DNA of 64,000 bases from Endozoicomonas sp965261315 (GCA_965261315.1 CBDHDM010000006.1:1-64000), one strand, 5' to 3'. Counted from the first letter of the stretch, positions 7,262-16,919 are shown. Notes: generated by a model from the sequence alone, not told the origin. Made by a program: numbers and translations.

Positions 7262-8161
7262 TTAAGCGTAGCGATAAATCCTTGAGTGGGGGTTGTCGTT
7301 AATCTTGACCAGACGGGCATCACTGCGCTGCAGTCTTTCCTGTCTGGCCGAGGCGTCATAAGGCCGAATCCGGTTAAATTCAGGTAAAGGTTCTCCCGGT
7401 CTCAGCTGAATAAACAGGGGAAGGGGAGAATTAATCTGGGCCGGATACTGCTTTTTAAGCTCCGGGTCAGTTTGCCTGAGAGCCTTTATTTCTTCGGGCC
7501 AGGTAATATTTGCTCTGAGGTGCGGAGCGAGTATCCGTTTGATGACCACCACTTCTTCTGATGGCATTGCTTCCAGAAGGCGAATGTCTTCATTGACGGC
7601 AACTGAAGCTATGTATTTCTTCCGGAAGTGGCCTATTGCCTCTTCTGCTGTTAGCCGGACAGTGCCGCTGTGACAGGCTGCCCAGCTGAACCCAACCCGC
7701 TTTGGAGGCTCTGCAAAGAGTTTAAGTTGTCGGTAACACTGCACAAAATGCAAATGTTTAATTTGCAGGCCGCCTAATAAACCATCTCTTAAGTCATCTG
7801 ATGCCTGCTCAATGGCTTCAATGCTATCGCCAAACAATTTTCGGAAATTGGATATCGCTGTTTTAAATTGGTCACGGCAAAGATTAAGCGCTTCACCCAG
7901 GTGTAAAGTGTTTTCAGAAACACCCACAAGCCCTGTTGAACGCGCGGTTTCCTGTTTATTCTGCTCTTCGATATAGGTCAGCCGCGTTGCAACACTGGCG
8001 GCCAGTGAACGTTTATTGTCAGGCTCGGGATCGGTTTCCATGATCCAGATAGGTAAGCCATGATCACTTTCAACCGATTCTCGAAATGAGCGATTAAGCT
8101 CCACCAGTTGAATAAGGGCATCCCTCACAGCAATTCGTGCAGCAGTTTCCTTGCTCATCAA
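7262..8161 (-). CDS. Tus-like replication terminus site-binding protein (probable)
   Basis: A 299-residue soluble protein without signal peptide. Segments recall E. coli Tus: PKRVGFSWAACHSG against Tus RFGWANKH, the following EEAIGHFRKKYIAS helix, VIKRILAPHLRANI against the basic strand KIKRPVKVQPIARV, and INSPLPLFIQLRPGEPLPEFNRI against PTPLIALINRDNG...LLNYD. Tus (309 residues) binds Ter sites and blocks replication forks from one side. The likeness is in scattered blocks, so this is a family-level call (PF05472-type) rather than proven orthology. No convincing Ter site was found next to it. It lies 19 bases downstream of pdxH on the same strand, and may share its transcript. Confidence 0.55.
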   Translation of the reverse strand: MMSKETAARIAVRDALIQLVELNRSFRESVESDHGLPIWIMETDPEPDNKRSLAASVATRLTYIEEQNKQETARSTGLVGVSENTLHLGEALNLCRDQFKTAISNFRKLFGDSIEAIEQASDDLRDGLLGGLQIKHLHFVQCYRQLKLFAEPPKRVGFSWAACHSGTVRLTAEEAIGHFRKKYIASVAVNEDIRLLEAMPSEEVVVIKRILAPHLRANITWPEEIKALRQTDPELKKQYPAQINSPLPLFIQLRPGEPLPEFNRIRPYDASARQERLQRSDARLVKINDNPHSRIYRYA

Positions 8162-8180
8162 AAAACTCCCAAGGTGGTTT

Positions 8181-8828
8181 TCAAGGGGAGAGCCTGTCTA
8201 TTTGCCATTGGCTGTTATTATCAGCCGACGGATGCGAATATTGAAAACGGTCATGAAGTCGGCTTGGGCGACCTTGCCAGAACTCAACTTTCTCCGGTAC
8301 TACACGATAGCCTCCCCAGAAGTCAGGTAATGGAATTTTTCCTTCCTTGAATTTACGCTTCATCTCTTCAAGTTTTAACTCCAGTACTTTTCGCCCGGTA
8401 ATTACGGAACTTTGCTGTGATACCCATGCTCCCAATTGGCTGGTGGCTGGGCGACTGGTGAAATAACGAAGTGATTCTGATGTGGAGATTTTTTCTGCTT
8501 TTCCCTGAATAATGACCTGTCGCTCAAGGGAAACCCATGGAAACATGATGGTAACCTGAGGGTTACTGGCAATATCTTTGGCTTTATTGCTGTTGTAGTT
8601 GGTGAAAAAAACAAAGCCGGACTCGTCAAAATACTTCAGAAGTACCGTTCTCAGGGAGGGCATGCCAGAAGCTGATACCGTGGCCAGACTCATTGCGTTG
8701 GGCTCTGCCAGCTGAGCTTCCTGAGCCTGCTTAAACCAGATTTCAAACTGTTTAAACGGGCTGCTTTCCATGGTTTCCCGACTAAGGCCTGCTTGAGTAT
8801 ACTCTTCTCTTAGATAACTGATATCCAT
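8181..8828 (-). CDS. pdxH: pyridoxine/pyridoxamine 5'-phosphate oxidase
   Basis: PdxH is the FMN enzyme that oxidises PNP or PMP to pyridoxal 5'-phosphate, the last step of vitamin B6 salvage. The 215-residue length fits E. coli PdxH (218). Family blocks seen: MDISYLREEYTQAGL, SPFKQFEIWFKQA, SLRTVLLKYFDESGFVFFTNY (FMN phosphate binding), MFPWVSLERQVIIQGKAEKIS, and the C-terminal FWQGRPSRLHDR substrate motif. The extreme C terminus ends QIDRLSP, as is common in the family. The Tus-like gene follows in the same direction. Confidence 0.97.
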   Translation of the reverse strand: MDISYLREEYTQAGLSRETMESSPFKQFEIWFKQAQEAQLAEPNAMSLATVSASGMPSLRTVLLKYFDESGFVFFTNYNSNKAKDIASNPQVTIMFPWVSLERQVIIQGKAEKISTSESLRYFTSRPATSQLGAWVSQQSSVITGRKVLELKLEEMKRKFKEGKIPLPDFWGGYRVVPEKVEFWQGRPSRLHDRFQYSHPSADNNSQWQIDRLSP

Positions 8829-8881
8829 GACGGCTCTTTAAGGCTGAATGAGGCGTAATTTTAACTGCGACAGGCCATTGT

Positions 8882-9097
8882 TTACAGTGCTACCTTTAAA
8901 GACTCTCTAATCAGGTTTCGTTTCGAAAAACCAAAGCCTGTCAGGTAGCTGATGCCATCTTCACTATCAGCATGACATTGAAAGCCATGCTTTCTGAGTA
9001 ATTCACAGATATGTATCGCACGGTCAATAATTTCCCGTGCCTGGGTCTTTGATCGGCTGGTTACACTGGCACCATAAAAGACGACACGATCCTTCAT
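8882..9097 (-). CDS. small hypothetical protein upstream of pdxH
   Basis: A 71-residue basic protein (MKDRVVFYGASVTSRSKTQ...) without signal peptide or recognised domain. An alpha-beta pattern with a long helix (AREIIDRAIHICELLRKHG) is visible. It reads in the same direction as pdxH, 53 bases upstream. The codon pattern looks coding, but I cannot assign a function. Confidence 0.5.
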   Translation of the reverse strand: MKDRVVFYGASVTSRSKTQAREIIDRAIHICELLRKHGFQCHADSEDGISYLTGFGFSKRNLIRESLKVAL

Positions 9098-9360
9098 TGA
9101 AGTGTCTCTAGCAAATGTGGATTAAACAACTATAGCAGCTGGCTGTTTACAACCAGGGAGGATAACGAGGTCAGTTTAAGCGGTATTGCTATAGTCGTCT
9201 TTGAGGTTATTAAAGTTGTTGACAGAACTCGTTCACTGTTCGCCAGTCAGGTCCAGTCATAGATAGTTTTAAGCTCCCGGGGACGAGAGTTTAAAAGCTT
9301 TTCTGGCTTACCGGAGATTTCGACTCCGAACCCTATGAGAATATAGAGGGAAATTGTTGT

Positions 9361-10659
9361 TTATTGATCCCAGTAACTGTCCTCCAGGCTCATTTCGCGC
9401 TCTGGTAGTGCCCGTGAAAGGCGGGGTGAGCTTTGGGCTAACACCTCAAAGCTGACACGATTGGCGTATTTACATACCTGGGCTAGAGAGGAGTAGGTAA
9501 CCCATGACTTATTATGTTTACTGGATGTCGGTAACATTTGACGATGATAGTAATTTGCCGCCATATCATGAATAAGTGCCGCCAGTGCACCATCACCAGC
9601 ACCATTGGTATTTTTAATATTTTTGGGGCCACCCAGATAAGGGCTGATGTGTGAGTATATTTTCAGTGGCTCGTCGCAGTGAGAGCGAAGCAGTGGCCGA
9701 CTGAATTCATAACGGTTGAAATCACTGATGCTTCCGGAGCGAATGGGGTTTTCGGTTTCCCGGGCCATTGAATTCTCTGTATAACCACTTAAGTAGAGGC
9801 CTTCAGCACCCGCTGTTAACAGCACCATATCTACCCACTGCAGCATGTACTCAGAAGCCTTTAACGGGTCTTGCTCATCCGTCAATGCTTCTGCTTCCTC
9901 TTCGTTCATTGCTGCGATGGTTACATAATCGTTGAGAAACTCGATCAGTGGTTGCTTAATGGCATTGACCAGCCCGCGTGTACCCAGGGTCAAAATGACC
10001 GGTACTTCATGCTTTCTGGCTAATTGTGCTGCTTTTACCATGGAGTGGTAGATTGGCAGGGTGGGATCGGCCAGTGTATAAGCGCACAGAATCAGGCCAG
10101 ATGACTCAGCAATAATGCTTTCATTAATAAACTCTGGGCTGAGCTGGTTCATGAAGCCAGGGCTGATCCCGAAAGTGCGTTCGCCATCTTCTGTGATAAG
10201 AGCGAAACAACGGCCAATGGGGCCATCCACCGGCTGAAGCCAGGTGAGATCGACTTTACTGCTGGTGTTACAAAGATAGCGATAAGCGTAATCGCCAACC
10301 TGAATATTCTGGCTCATGACGCCAAACTGAACGGAGCGGTCATCCGCCAGTACGGAATAATTGTGAAGTGTATTACCAATTGTGCCACCGGCAAACTGGT
10401 CTTCAATGAGTTGGTGTTGCTTGAGAAACCGATAGAGACGATTGGCCTGATCATTATCCAGCCACTGTGAGGCGCCTTTATCCAGCCCGAAATCGTTGAG
10501 AACCGAGTTGTCGACTCGGGCTGTAATGTCCACCAGGTTTTGATCAATACCACAGACATAGGTGTTGGCCTGGCCAAACACAGAGCTTTCCATATCAAAG
10601 CGATTGTGGGTATTGACCGGGAAGTAATGCTTAATCTTTCGACGGCCGGGGAATTTCAT
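9361..10659 (-). CDS. gsk: inosine/guanosine kinase
   Basis: Gsk phosphorylates guanosine and inosine to GMP and IMP in purine salvage. The 432-residue frame follows E. coli Gsk (434) nearly end to end: MKFPGRRKIKHYFPVN, QFAGGTIGNTLHNYSVLADD, YRYLCNTSSKVDLTWLQ, DGPIGRCFALI, AAMNEEEAEALT, and the PfkB/ribokinase signature NTNGAGDGALAALIHD with its catalytic Asp. The C terminus SPRLSRALPEREMSLEDSYWD is also conserved. It stands alone, with a long upstream region shared with the divergent pitrilysin gene. Confidence 0.97.
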   Translation of the reverse strand: MKFPGRRKIKHYFPVNTHNRFDMESSVFGQANTYVCGIDQNLVDITARVDNSVLNDFGLDKGASQWLDNDQANRLYRFLKQHQLIEDQFAGGTIGNTLHNYSVLADDRSVQFGVMSQNIQVGDYAYRYLCNTSSKVDLTWLQPVDGPIGRCFALITEDGERTFGISPGFMNQLSPEFINESIIAESSGLILCAYTLADPTLPIYHSMVKAAQLARKHEVPVILTLGTRGLVNAIKQPLIEFLNDYVTIAAMNEEEAEALTDEQDPLKASEYMLQWVDMVLLTAGAEGLYLSGYTENSMARETENPIRSGSISDFNRYEFSRPLLRSHCDEPLKIYSHISPYLGGPKNIKNTNGAGDGALAALIHDMAANYYHRQMLPTSSKHNKSWVTYSSLAQVCKYANRVSFEVLAQSSPRLSRALPEREMSLEDSYWDQ

Positions 10660-11218
10660 GAAAACAAAGAAAGTGAAGTATTAGGAAGGGAGGCTGATTA
10701 TTCATGAAAAGAGGCCTCAAAACCAGTTTAATCTCCATACCCTTCGCCTTTGTGGTTGGGTATAGGTTGTTAAAACGGGCTCAGTATACCCGTTGTGAAT
10801 GCATTACCAAGCGTGCTTGTACCATCATCTGATTTGCCACAATGTAAGATTGAATGAGCGTAAAGCAAGTTAAAGTTACTACTCATGCACTGGTTTTTAT
10901 GACATGAATTAGTCGTGTCATTAATTTAGATGTCGCTTAAGGCTGATGACTGCTGAAAGGGATTGGGCCGGGAATATGGTATTACAGTTGTAGTTCACAT
11001 GAAGATGAGCCATGCTGGCATTTAGTGAGCTTATTTCGTGATATGAAAAATGCAGAAACGAATAATTTTCCAAGCCTCTCGTATTGATTCAGGGAGCTGA
11101 GTCAGTGCCTTGATTTGGTGACTCACAGTTAACTCTTATGGTGGTTTATTCCTGTGATGGATTTTTATGTAACAGGATGCCAGCAAGCGGAATAGAACAG
11201 GATAAATCAAAAGATTGT
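10660..11218. other. 559-base divergent upstream region between gsk and ptrA
   Basis: No coding frame that I can support. It holds the promoters for gsk (leftward) and the pitrilysin gene (rightward). Visible elements: ATGACA-N11-TGTCAT at 10899-10921, which could be an operator, and AACGGG-N9-CCCGTT around 10774-10794. No factor can be named. Confidence 0.4.
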
Positions 11219-14107
11219 ATGATGTTTCGGACAGTGAAAGCTGATATGTGTAAAAAACTGGTGTCAATGGTTGCTGGAGTATTAACCATGGTTTCAATAG
11301 CAGGTTGTTCAATGACGACGGAGAGAGAAGCCCTTGTGACCCCGGAAGAAGTGATAAAAAGTCCTGCTGATGATCGAGATTACCGCTATGTCACTTTAGC
11401 CAACGGACTTAAGGTTCTTCTGGTTTCAGACCCGGATACTGATAAGTCTGCAGCCGCAGTGGATGTTAATGTTGGCAGTTACCAGGACCCCGATGACCGA
11501 CTTGGGCTTGCACACTTTCTTGAGCATATGCTGTTTATGGGGACAGAAAAATACCCGGATGTCGACAGCTACTCTGAATTTATCCGTGCTAATGGCGGCA
11601 GTAGTAACGCCTATACGGCCGATGTGAGAACCAATTACTACTTTGATATTAACAGTGACCAGCTGCAGCCAGCACTGGATCGCCTTGCCCAGTTCTTTAT
11701 TGCCCCGAAGCTGGATCCAAATTACGTTGAGCGTGAAAAGAATGCGGTAGATTCAGAGTATCGCCTGCACGCCAGAGAAGATGGTTGGCGCCTGTTTATG
11801 GCTCTGAATGCGACGTCTAACCCGGATCACCCTAAAAGTCGGTTCAATATTGGCAGTCTGGACACATTGAATGACAAGGACGGCAAGCTCTGGCAATCCC
11901 TCAACGATTTCCACGACCAATATTACGTTGCTCCCAATATGGGGGTTGTTGTCTATGGCAAAGAGTCTCTTGATACCCTGGAAAAATGGGTAAATACATC
12001 ATTTTCAGGCGTTCCATCAGGAGCCAAACCTGATTTAACCATAGGCAAGGAACCGTATACCCGGGATGAATTACAGGCTCGAATTAACATCGTGCCATTA
12101 AAGGATACCCGGGTTTTATCGTTAAGCTTCCCAGTGCCCAGTGCCCAGCCGTTTTATCACATAAAACCACTGGGTTATCTTGCCAGAGTTATTGGCTATG
12201 AAGGAAAAGGCAGTTTACACAGTTTGTTGAAGGATCGAGGCCTCATCGACTCTCTGGCAGCTTATAGCAGTGACCTTCCCAATGAGTACAGTGAATTCAC
12301 CGTTAGAATGGAGTTAACGCCTGAAGGGCTGACTCAGGTCGATGAAATTACAGCGACTGTTTTTGATTATCTTGAACTCATTCGAAGAAAAGGTCTGCAA
12401 CCCTGGTTGTATCAGGAAAGCAAGCAAATAGCTGACCTGGGCTTTCGTTATCAGGAGGACCGGAACCCGCAACAGACAGCTTCCGGGCTGGCTGCAAGAA
12501 TGCACTATCTGCCCGCGGAACACCTTTTGGAGGCTAACTACCTCTACGAGGCTTATGATCCTGAGCTGATTATAGGTTATTTAAACAGGATGACGGTTGA
12601 AAACCTTCGTCAGGTCGTTATTGCCCAGAACTTGCCGACTAACAGGGTCGAGCCTTACTTTGAAACCAAGTACAGCGTACAGGGGTTATCTGACGAGCTG
12701 GTGAAACGGCTTAAGACACCTGTGTCCCGGGAGTTTTTGACGATTCCAGAGCCGAATCCGTTTATTGCCAACAACCTGAAGCTTCAGGAAAGCAGTAAAG
12801 CGACTGAGCCTTCGGTTATTATGGAGAAGCCAGGTTTGCGGGTATGGGGCCTGACCGATACCCGCTTTAATATGCCCCGGGGTAATGTGCGGGCTATGAT
12901 TTCGACACCGGTGGCTTCAGCAACGCCAGACGACAATGTACTGATCCAGCTCTACAAATCATTGTTATCAAGAAGTCTCAATGAATATGGTTATCCTGCC
13001 AAAGAAGCCGGTCTTAATTACAGCATTACAGCAGGTCGGCGTGGACTTTTGATCAGCCTTGCTGGATATCAGGACAAGCAGGCTGTTCTGCTGGAAGATA
13101 TTCTCAAAGCGGTTGAAACCTTTAAGCCAGAGAAGAGTGCTTTTGAGCAGGAAAAAGTGGTGCTGATTCGAGGTCTGAAAAACAAGAAGTTCCATGCGCC
13201 TTATCGGTTAGGAATGGATGCGTTAAATCAGGCGACGTATCCTTCGTACCCTGAGGATGAAGTATTGCTTAAAGCTGCAGAGAAGGTGACATATCAGGAT
13301 CTGCTGAGTTATGCCCGCAACTTCTATAGTCAGATTCATGTGGAAATGCTGGTATATGGCAACCACAGCAAGTCTGAAGCGCTGAAACTGGCAGCAATGG
13401 TCGAGTCAGTATTGCTGAATGATCATAATCGCCGAGACCGCTTCGACCTGCCTTTTCATTTGTTGGGTGAGACGGATCGTGTGCTGAATATGGATGTTGA
13501 GCATGATGATTCAATGCTGATCAGCTATTACCAGCTCCCTGAGACCGATAATTTTGAGCGTGCGCGGTATGCACTGTTAGGGCGCTTGTTAGCCAACCCT
13601 TTCTTTAATAGCCTGCGTACTGAACAGCAGTTAGGGTATGTGGTATTTGCTGGGCCTCGCCCCTTTGAAAAGCACCCGGGCGTAATATTTGTCGTTCAGT
13701 CACCGAAATTGGATCCGATCGGTATAGAGGCTCGTATTGATCAGTTTCTGAGCGATCAGGTGAATGCTTTGGGTCAGCTGACCGATCAGGAGCTTGAGCA
13801 GTATCGTCAGGGTTTGATAGGCGATCTTCTCAAGAAAGACGACAATATGGATGAACGTAATGCACGCTTCTGGCAGGGGATTGCCAGTGCCGAGCTTGAT
13901 TTTGATAATCGCCTTAAAATTGCGGATGAAATTCGTAAGCTGAAACCAGCCGATATGGAGTCTGCATTGAAAAGGCTTATGGAAAACAGAGGAAAGCTGG
14001 TTATCCGCTCTTTTGGTGGCCCACACAAAAAAGCGTATAAAAGTGAATCTAAACGTACTGAATGTAACAGTATTAACTGTTTGAATGACCTGCCTCTCAG
14101 TCGATAA
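11219..14107 (+). CDS. ptrA: pitrilysin / protease III-like M16 metalloprotease, lipoprotein
   Basis: An insulinase-family zinc protease of about 960 residues, the usual length for pitrilysin (E. coli 962). The inverted zinc motif HFLEH occurs in GLAHFLEHMLFMGTEKYP with the distant Glu in EKNAVDSEY; FIRANGGSSNAYT is a second family block. FRTEQQ-type text appears near the C terminus (SLRTEQQLGYVVFAGPRP). The open frame begins earlier (11138), but the likely start is one of the ATGs at 11219, 11222 or 11246, because these give a lipoprotein signal (hydrophobic VSMVAGVLTMVSIAGC, Cys as lipid site). E. coli PtrA has an ordinary signal peptide, so membrane anchoring would be a difference. The last 25 residues are extra and basic. 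Confidence 0.9.
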   Translation: MMFRTVKADMCKKLVSMVAGVLTMVSIAGCSMTTEREALVTPEEVIKSPADDRDYRYVTLANGLKVLLVSDPDTDKSAAAVDVNVGSYQDPDDRLGLAHFLEHMLFMGTEKYPDVDSYSEFIRANGGSSNAYTADVRTNYYFDINSDQLQPALDRLAQFFIAPKLDPNYVEREKNAVDSEYRLHAREDGWRLFMALNATSNPDHPKSRFNIGSLDTLNDKDGKLWQSLNDFHDQYYVAPNMGVVVYGKESLDTLEKWVNTSFSGVPSGAKPDLTIGKEPYTRDELQARINIVPLKDTRVLSLSFPVPSAQPFYHIKPLGYLARVIGYEGKGSLHSLLKDRGLIDSLAAYSSDLPNEYSEFTVRMELTPEGLTQVDEITATVFDYLELIRRKGLQPWLYQESKQIADLGFRYQEDRNPQQTASGLAARMHYLPAEHLLEANYLYEAYDPELIIGYLNRMTVENLRQVVIAQNLPTNRVEPYFETKYSVQGLSDELVKRLKTPVSREFLTIPEPNPFIANNLKLQESSKATEPSVIMEKPGLRVWGLTDTRFNMPRGNVRAMISTPVASATPDDNVLIQLYKSLLSRSLNEYGYPAKEAGLNYSITAGRRGLLISLAGYQDKQAVLLEDILKAVETFKPEKSAFEQEKVVLIRGLKNKKFHAPYRLGMDALNQATYPSYPEDEVLLKAAEKVTYQDLLSYARNFYSQIHVEMLVYGNHSKSEALKLAAMVESVLLNDHNRRDRFDLPFHLLGETDRVLNMDVEHDDSMLISYYQLPETDNFERARYALLGRLLANPFFNSLRTEQQLGYVVFAGPRPFEKHPGVIFVVQSPKLDPIGIEARIDQFLSDQVNALGQLTDQELEQYRQGLIGDLLKKDDNMDERNARFWQGIASAELDFDNRLKIADEIRKLKPADMESALKRLMENRGKLVIRSFGGPHKKAYKSESKRTECNSINCLNDLPLSR

Positions 14108-14463
14108 TTCAGCATCGCGTTCAGGGTAGTTTTCAGCTGCCCTGAGCTTGCTCTTCCTATAAATTCTCGACAAGCATTTGCACTAATCCTTACTGGTTAT
14201 TCTCATTACCGTCAGAGATGCATTTTGAAAAACAAGTAACTATTTATGATTAAATTTTCATTTTATCTTAGCGATACTTATGCTGGATAGGTAATGTATC
14301 CTTCAAATGGATATTTAATCTATTAGGTCTAGTCTTTTTGGTGGATGATAGTTGGTTGCATAATTAATTTTCACCATGATTTGTACTCTTTGTGGTATTT
14401 TCATTGATAATCACTGCTCAGTTACATATGCTTTTTCCCAACGGATATGAAGGGGTAATTTAT
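14108..14463. other. intergenic region after ptrA, AT-rich
   Basis: Contains a 9-bp imperfect hairpin (14121-14129 with 14137-14145) just after ptrA that could aid termination, although no T run follows. The rest is AT-rich and probably holds the promoter of the next gene. No gene or structured RNA is evident. Confidence 0.4.
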
Positions 14464-15561
14464 ATGGCCACTGACGTTCTGTTTTCCGAACTGACTGCCC
14501 ATGATAATAAAAAAATTGGTCTGATCACGCTGAATGCTGAAAAGGCATTGAATGCATTAAATCAAGCCATGATTGACCTGCTTTTCAACCAGCTTTCTGA
14601 TTGGCGTGATGACAATGATATCGTTGCTGTTTTCATGGAGGGAAGTGGTGAAAAGGCATTTTGTGCTGGTGGTGATGTACGTGCATTGAGGCAGGCTGTC
14701 ATTGATGGTAATCCGGAGGTTCCCCGGCATTTCTTTGAGACAGAATATCGTGTTGATTACATGATACATTCTTACCCTAAACCCGTTGTATGCTGGGGTA
14801 ATGGCATAGTAATGGGCGGAGGGATCGGCCTGATGGTTGGTGCTGACTTCAGAGTCGTAACAGACACATCGATGCTGGCAATGCCTGAAATCAGTATTGG
14901 ACTCTATCCTGATGTTGCCGGTAGCTGGATACTCAGCCATTTGCCGGCAAAAATTGGCCTGTTTATGGCATTGACCGGGTGCCGATTGAACGCGGCTGAT
15001 GCAATCTACGTTGGCCTGGCGAACCGGTTTATAGACCATGCTTTTCGGGACAATGTTATTGAGTCTATCCAGCAGGCTGACTGGACAGGCAGTGATGCCA
15101 ATACTGTCGTATATGGTGTTCTTCAGAAGTACAGGGAAAAAAGTGCAGGTTGGCTGCCTTATTCAAAAGTGCGGGAGCATAGAGATTTAATTGCGGCATT
15201 GATGGATCAGCCCTCATTGGTGGATATCATGTCTGCACTTGAGAATCTTGAGACGGAGGATGACTGGCTTCTGGCCGCTCGTAAAACGGCGTTGCATGGG
15301 TCACCCTTGTCTTCAGCCATTGGTTATCGACAGTTGCAACAGGCTCGTCATATGTCGCTTAAAGAGGCTTTTCAGAGTGAACTTGTGCTCTCTGTTAATG
15401 CTGTTCTACATGGCGATTTTTGTGAAGGTGTCCGCTCGCTACTGGTTGATAAGGACAAAAATCCTCAGTGGAAGTTCGAGAAGGTGGGGTTGGTTGATGA
15501 TCAATCACTGAATGACCTTTTCAGCTCTCCGTGGTCCCAAAACCCATTGCACGATCTTTAA
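14464..15561 (+). CDS. 3-hydroxyisobutyryl-CoA hydrolase-like protein (crotonase fold)
   Basis: A crotonase-superfamily enzyme of 365 residues. The length and the MPEISIGLYPDVAGSWIL block, followed by ALTGCRLNAADAIYVGLA, are typical of 3-hydroxyisobutyryl-CoA hydrolase (valine degradation) rather than of the shorter enoyl-CoA hydratases. The oxyanion-hole segments are GEKAFCAGGDVRAL and GNGIVMGGGIGLMVGADFRV. I take ATG at 14464 as start because AAGGGG lies eight bases upstream; the open frame extends to 14392 but that leader (LIITAQLHMLFPNGYEG) has no family support. The gene stands alone with its own terminator, so substrate choice is not confirmed by context. Confidence 0.85.
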   Translation: MATDVLFSELTAHDNKKIGLITLNAEKALNALNQAMIDLLFNQLSDWRDDNDIVAVFMEGSGEKAFCAGGDVRALRQAVIDGNPEVPRHFFETEYRVDYMIHSYPKPVVCWGNGIVMGGGIGLMVGADFRVVTDTSMLAMPEISIGLYPDVAGSWILSHLPAKIGLFMALTGCRLNAADAIYVGLANRFIDHAFRDNVIESIQQADWTGSDANTVVYGVLQKYREKSAGWLPYSKVREHRDLIAALMDQPSLVDIMSALENLETEDDWLLAARKTALHGSPLSSAIGYRQLQQARHMSLKEAFQSELVLSVNAVLHGDFCEGVRSLLVDKDKNPQWKFEKVGLVDDQSLNDLFSSPWSQNPLHDL

Positions 15562-15569
15562 TCTGCTAT

Positions 15570-15600
15570 AGCTGCCATGCTATGGCAGCTTTCCTTTATT
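15570..15600 (+). terminator. terminator after the crotonase-family gene
   Basis: A perfect 9-bp stem AGCTGCCAT / ATGGCAGCT with a 3-base loop (15570-15578 with 15582-15590), followed by a T-rich tract. It begins nine bases after the stop codon. Confidence 0.85.
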
Positions 15601-15843
15601 GTTTTTTGAACTTATTTCTACATTAATAAAAAAATGAAACGAATATTTGTTTTTATTTATACGTTTTTATTTTTATTGCTTTGAATTTAATTCATGACTT
15701 TTTTCGTTTTATCGTTTCTCTTAATAAAGTTTTTCTTATTAGCCCTTTGTAAGGGTGACTTAAATGCTCTTTATTTATTTTATTCGCAGAGTAGTATTGA
15801 TAAGCAGGAAGGTCTTGTAATAAAAAAATAAGGGGGTGGTATA

Positions 15844-16292
15844 ATGAATATCTCCAAAATAAAGTTAAGCCTTTTAATATTCTCTTCTGTATTGGCAGGC
15901 TGTACTGCTACGCCTAGTGCCTTACAGCTGGCGAATGAAAACCAGTGGGAAATGCTAGGTTATCAAGACGGTCATGCTGGTAATCGCCAGCGAACAGCTA
16001 ATGAATTGAGCATATTGAGTACAGCTTCGGATAAAGCTATCAGCGAATATTACTCGGGTTATTTAACAGGTCTTGATTATTTTTGTGATACTGACAATGC
16101 GTTCTTGGAAGGCGTAACCGGGCGGCGCTATGAAGGTCAGTGTCAGATCGACCGAATGAAAATGATTATATCGCTTTATGGAGAGAGGGTGTTGGTCAGT
16201 ATGAGTTTGAAGTGCTAAATCAGATGTGGCAGGAAACCGAGAATGACCGCTACGATGACCTGATGCAGGAAGATACTCAGCTCATGAATTAA
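15844..16292 (+). pseudogene. DUF2799-like lipoprotein, broken by a frameshift
   Basis: The N terminus is a lipoprotein signal (KLSLLIFSSVLAGC, lipid Cys at 19). The body has the DUF2799 pattern: WEMLGYQDGHAG, GYLTGLDYFCDTDNAFLEGVTGRRYEGQC. After Cys-99 the frame (ending at 16218) turns to DRMKMIISLYGERV and stops. The frame one step away carries a sensible continuation, NENDYIALWREGVGQYEFEV then LNQMWQETENDRYDDL, ending at 16292. The shift is near 16141-16150 and corresponds to loss of one base (or gain of two). Function of the family is not known to me. It could be a real null allele or a sequence error. Confidence 0.65.
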
Positions 16293-16307
16293 TTGTCTAC
16301 TAAAGTC

Positions 16308-16425
16308 TTTAAGAGGCTGTCGCGAAACCCCGAAAGCTAAAATACCGCTATTCCAGCGCCACCATAACCAGCCATGACAACAAAGCAAAAATTGGATATC
16401 TGTCGTACTCCCCAATACGACATTA
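16308..16425. mobile_element. possible IS end remnant joined into the dGTPase gene
   Basis: The dGTPase homology stops at about 16425 and unrelated sequence begins. From 16308 the plus strand reads GAGGCTGTCGCGAAACC, which looks like an IS terminal repeat, and an ATG at 16374 opens a short frame MTTKQKLDICRTPQYDIILF that ends at the junction. This suggests the 5' end of an IS whose remainder was deleted together with the rest of the dGTPase gene. The IS family is not identified. Confidence 0.35.
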
Positions 16426-16850
16426 TACTTTTCCAACCTTGATAAAATACGCAGTGTCTGGGCATTTCCCTCAAAGCCACCATGCTCCCTCATTACGTAG
16501 TTCAGTGCGACCTCACCGGCATGACCATATGGAGGATGACCTAAGTCATGAGCAAGACCGATAGACTGAATCAGATGATCACATGGAAGAAAATCCTTCC
16601 ACGCCTGACCTTCAGCCCTTGCTTCAAGGTGGAACCTTATGCCAGATGCAATTTGGGCCACCTCCATCGAATGAGTTAAACGAGTTCTATAAAAATCACT
16701 TTCCCCTAATCCAAGTACCTGAGTTTTGGATTGCAGTCTTCGAAAAGACGCTGAGTGGACAATTCGACCATAATCTCGGTGGTACGGAGTTCGCTTTTCA
16801 TCAACTCCATTGCTATCAGTAGAACGACGTTCTGTCCATATGTCTGACAT
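16425..16850 (-). pseudogene. dgt: deoxyguanosinetriphosphate triphosphohydrolase (dGTPase), N-terminal 142 residues only
   Basis: dGTPases hydrolyse dGTP to deoxyguanosine and triphosphate and can restrict phage DNA synthesis. Residues 1-142 are clear HD-domain dGTPase: HRDYGRIVHSASFRRLQSKTQ, RTRLTHSMEVAQIA, the metal-binding HD in IGLAHDLGHPPYGHAGE, and GGFEGNAQTLRILSRLEKY. The family is usually 440-500 residues. After Tyr-142 the open frame continues to 16215 with unrelated sequence, so the protein lacks most of its active site. The break coincides with the IS-like remnant and the left side of the accessory block. Confidence 0.88.
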
Positions 16851-16919
16851 CCAGTACCTTCTTTAGATCTTCAGTTAACCAAATTGAGCCGTATCATACC
16901 TGATTAATTGAAGTACTCG

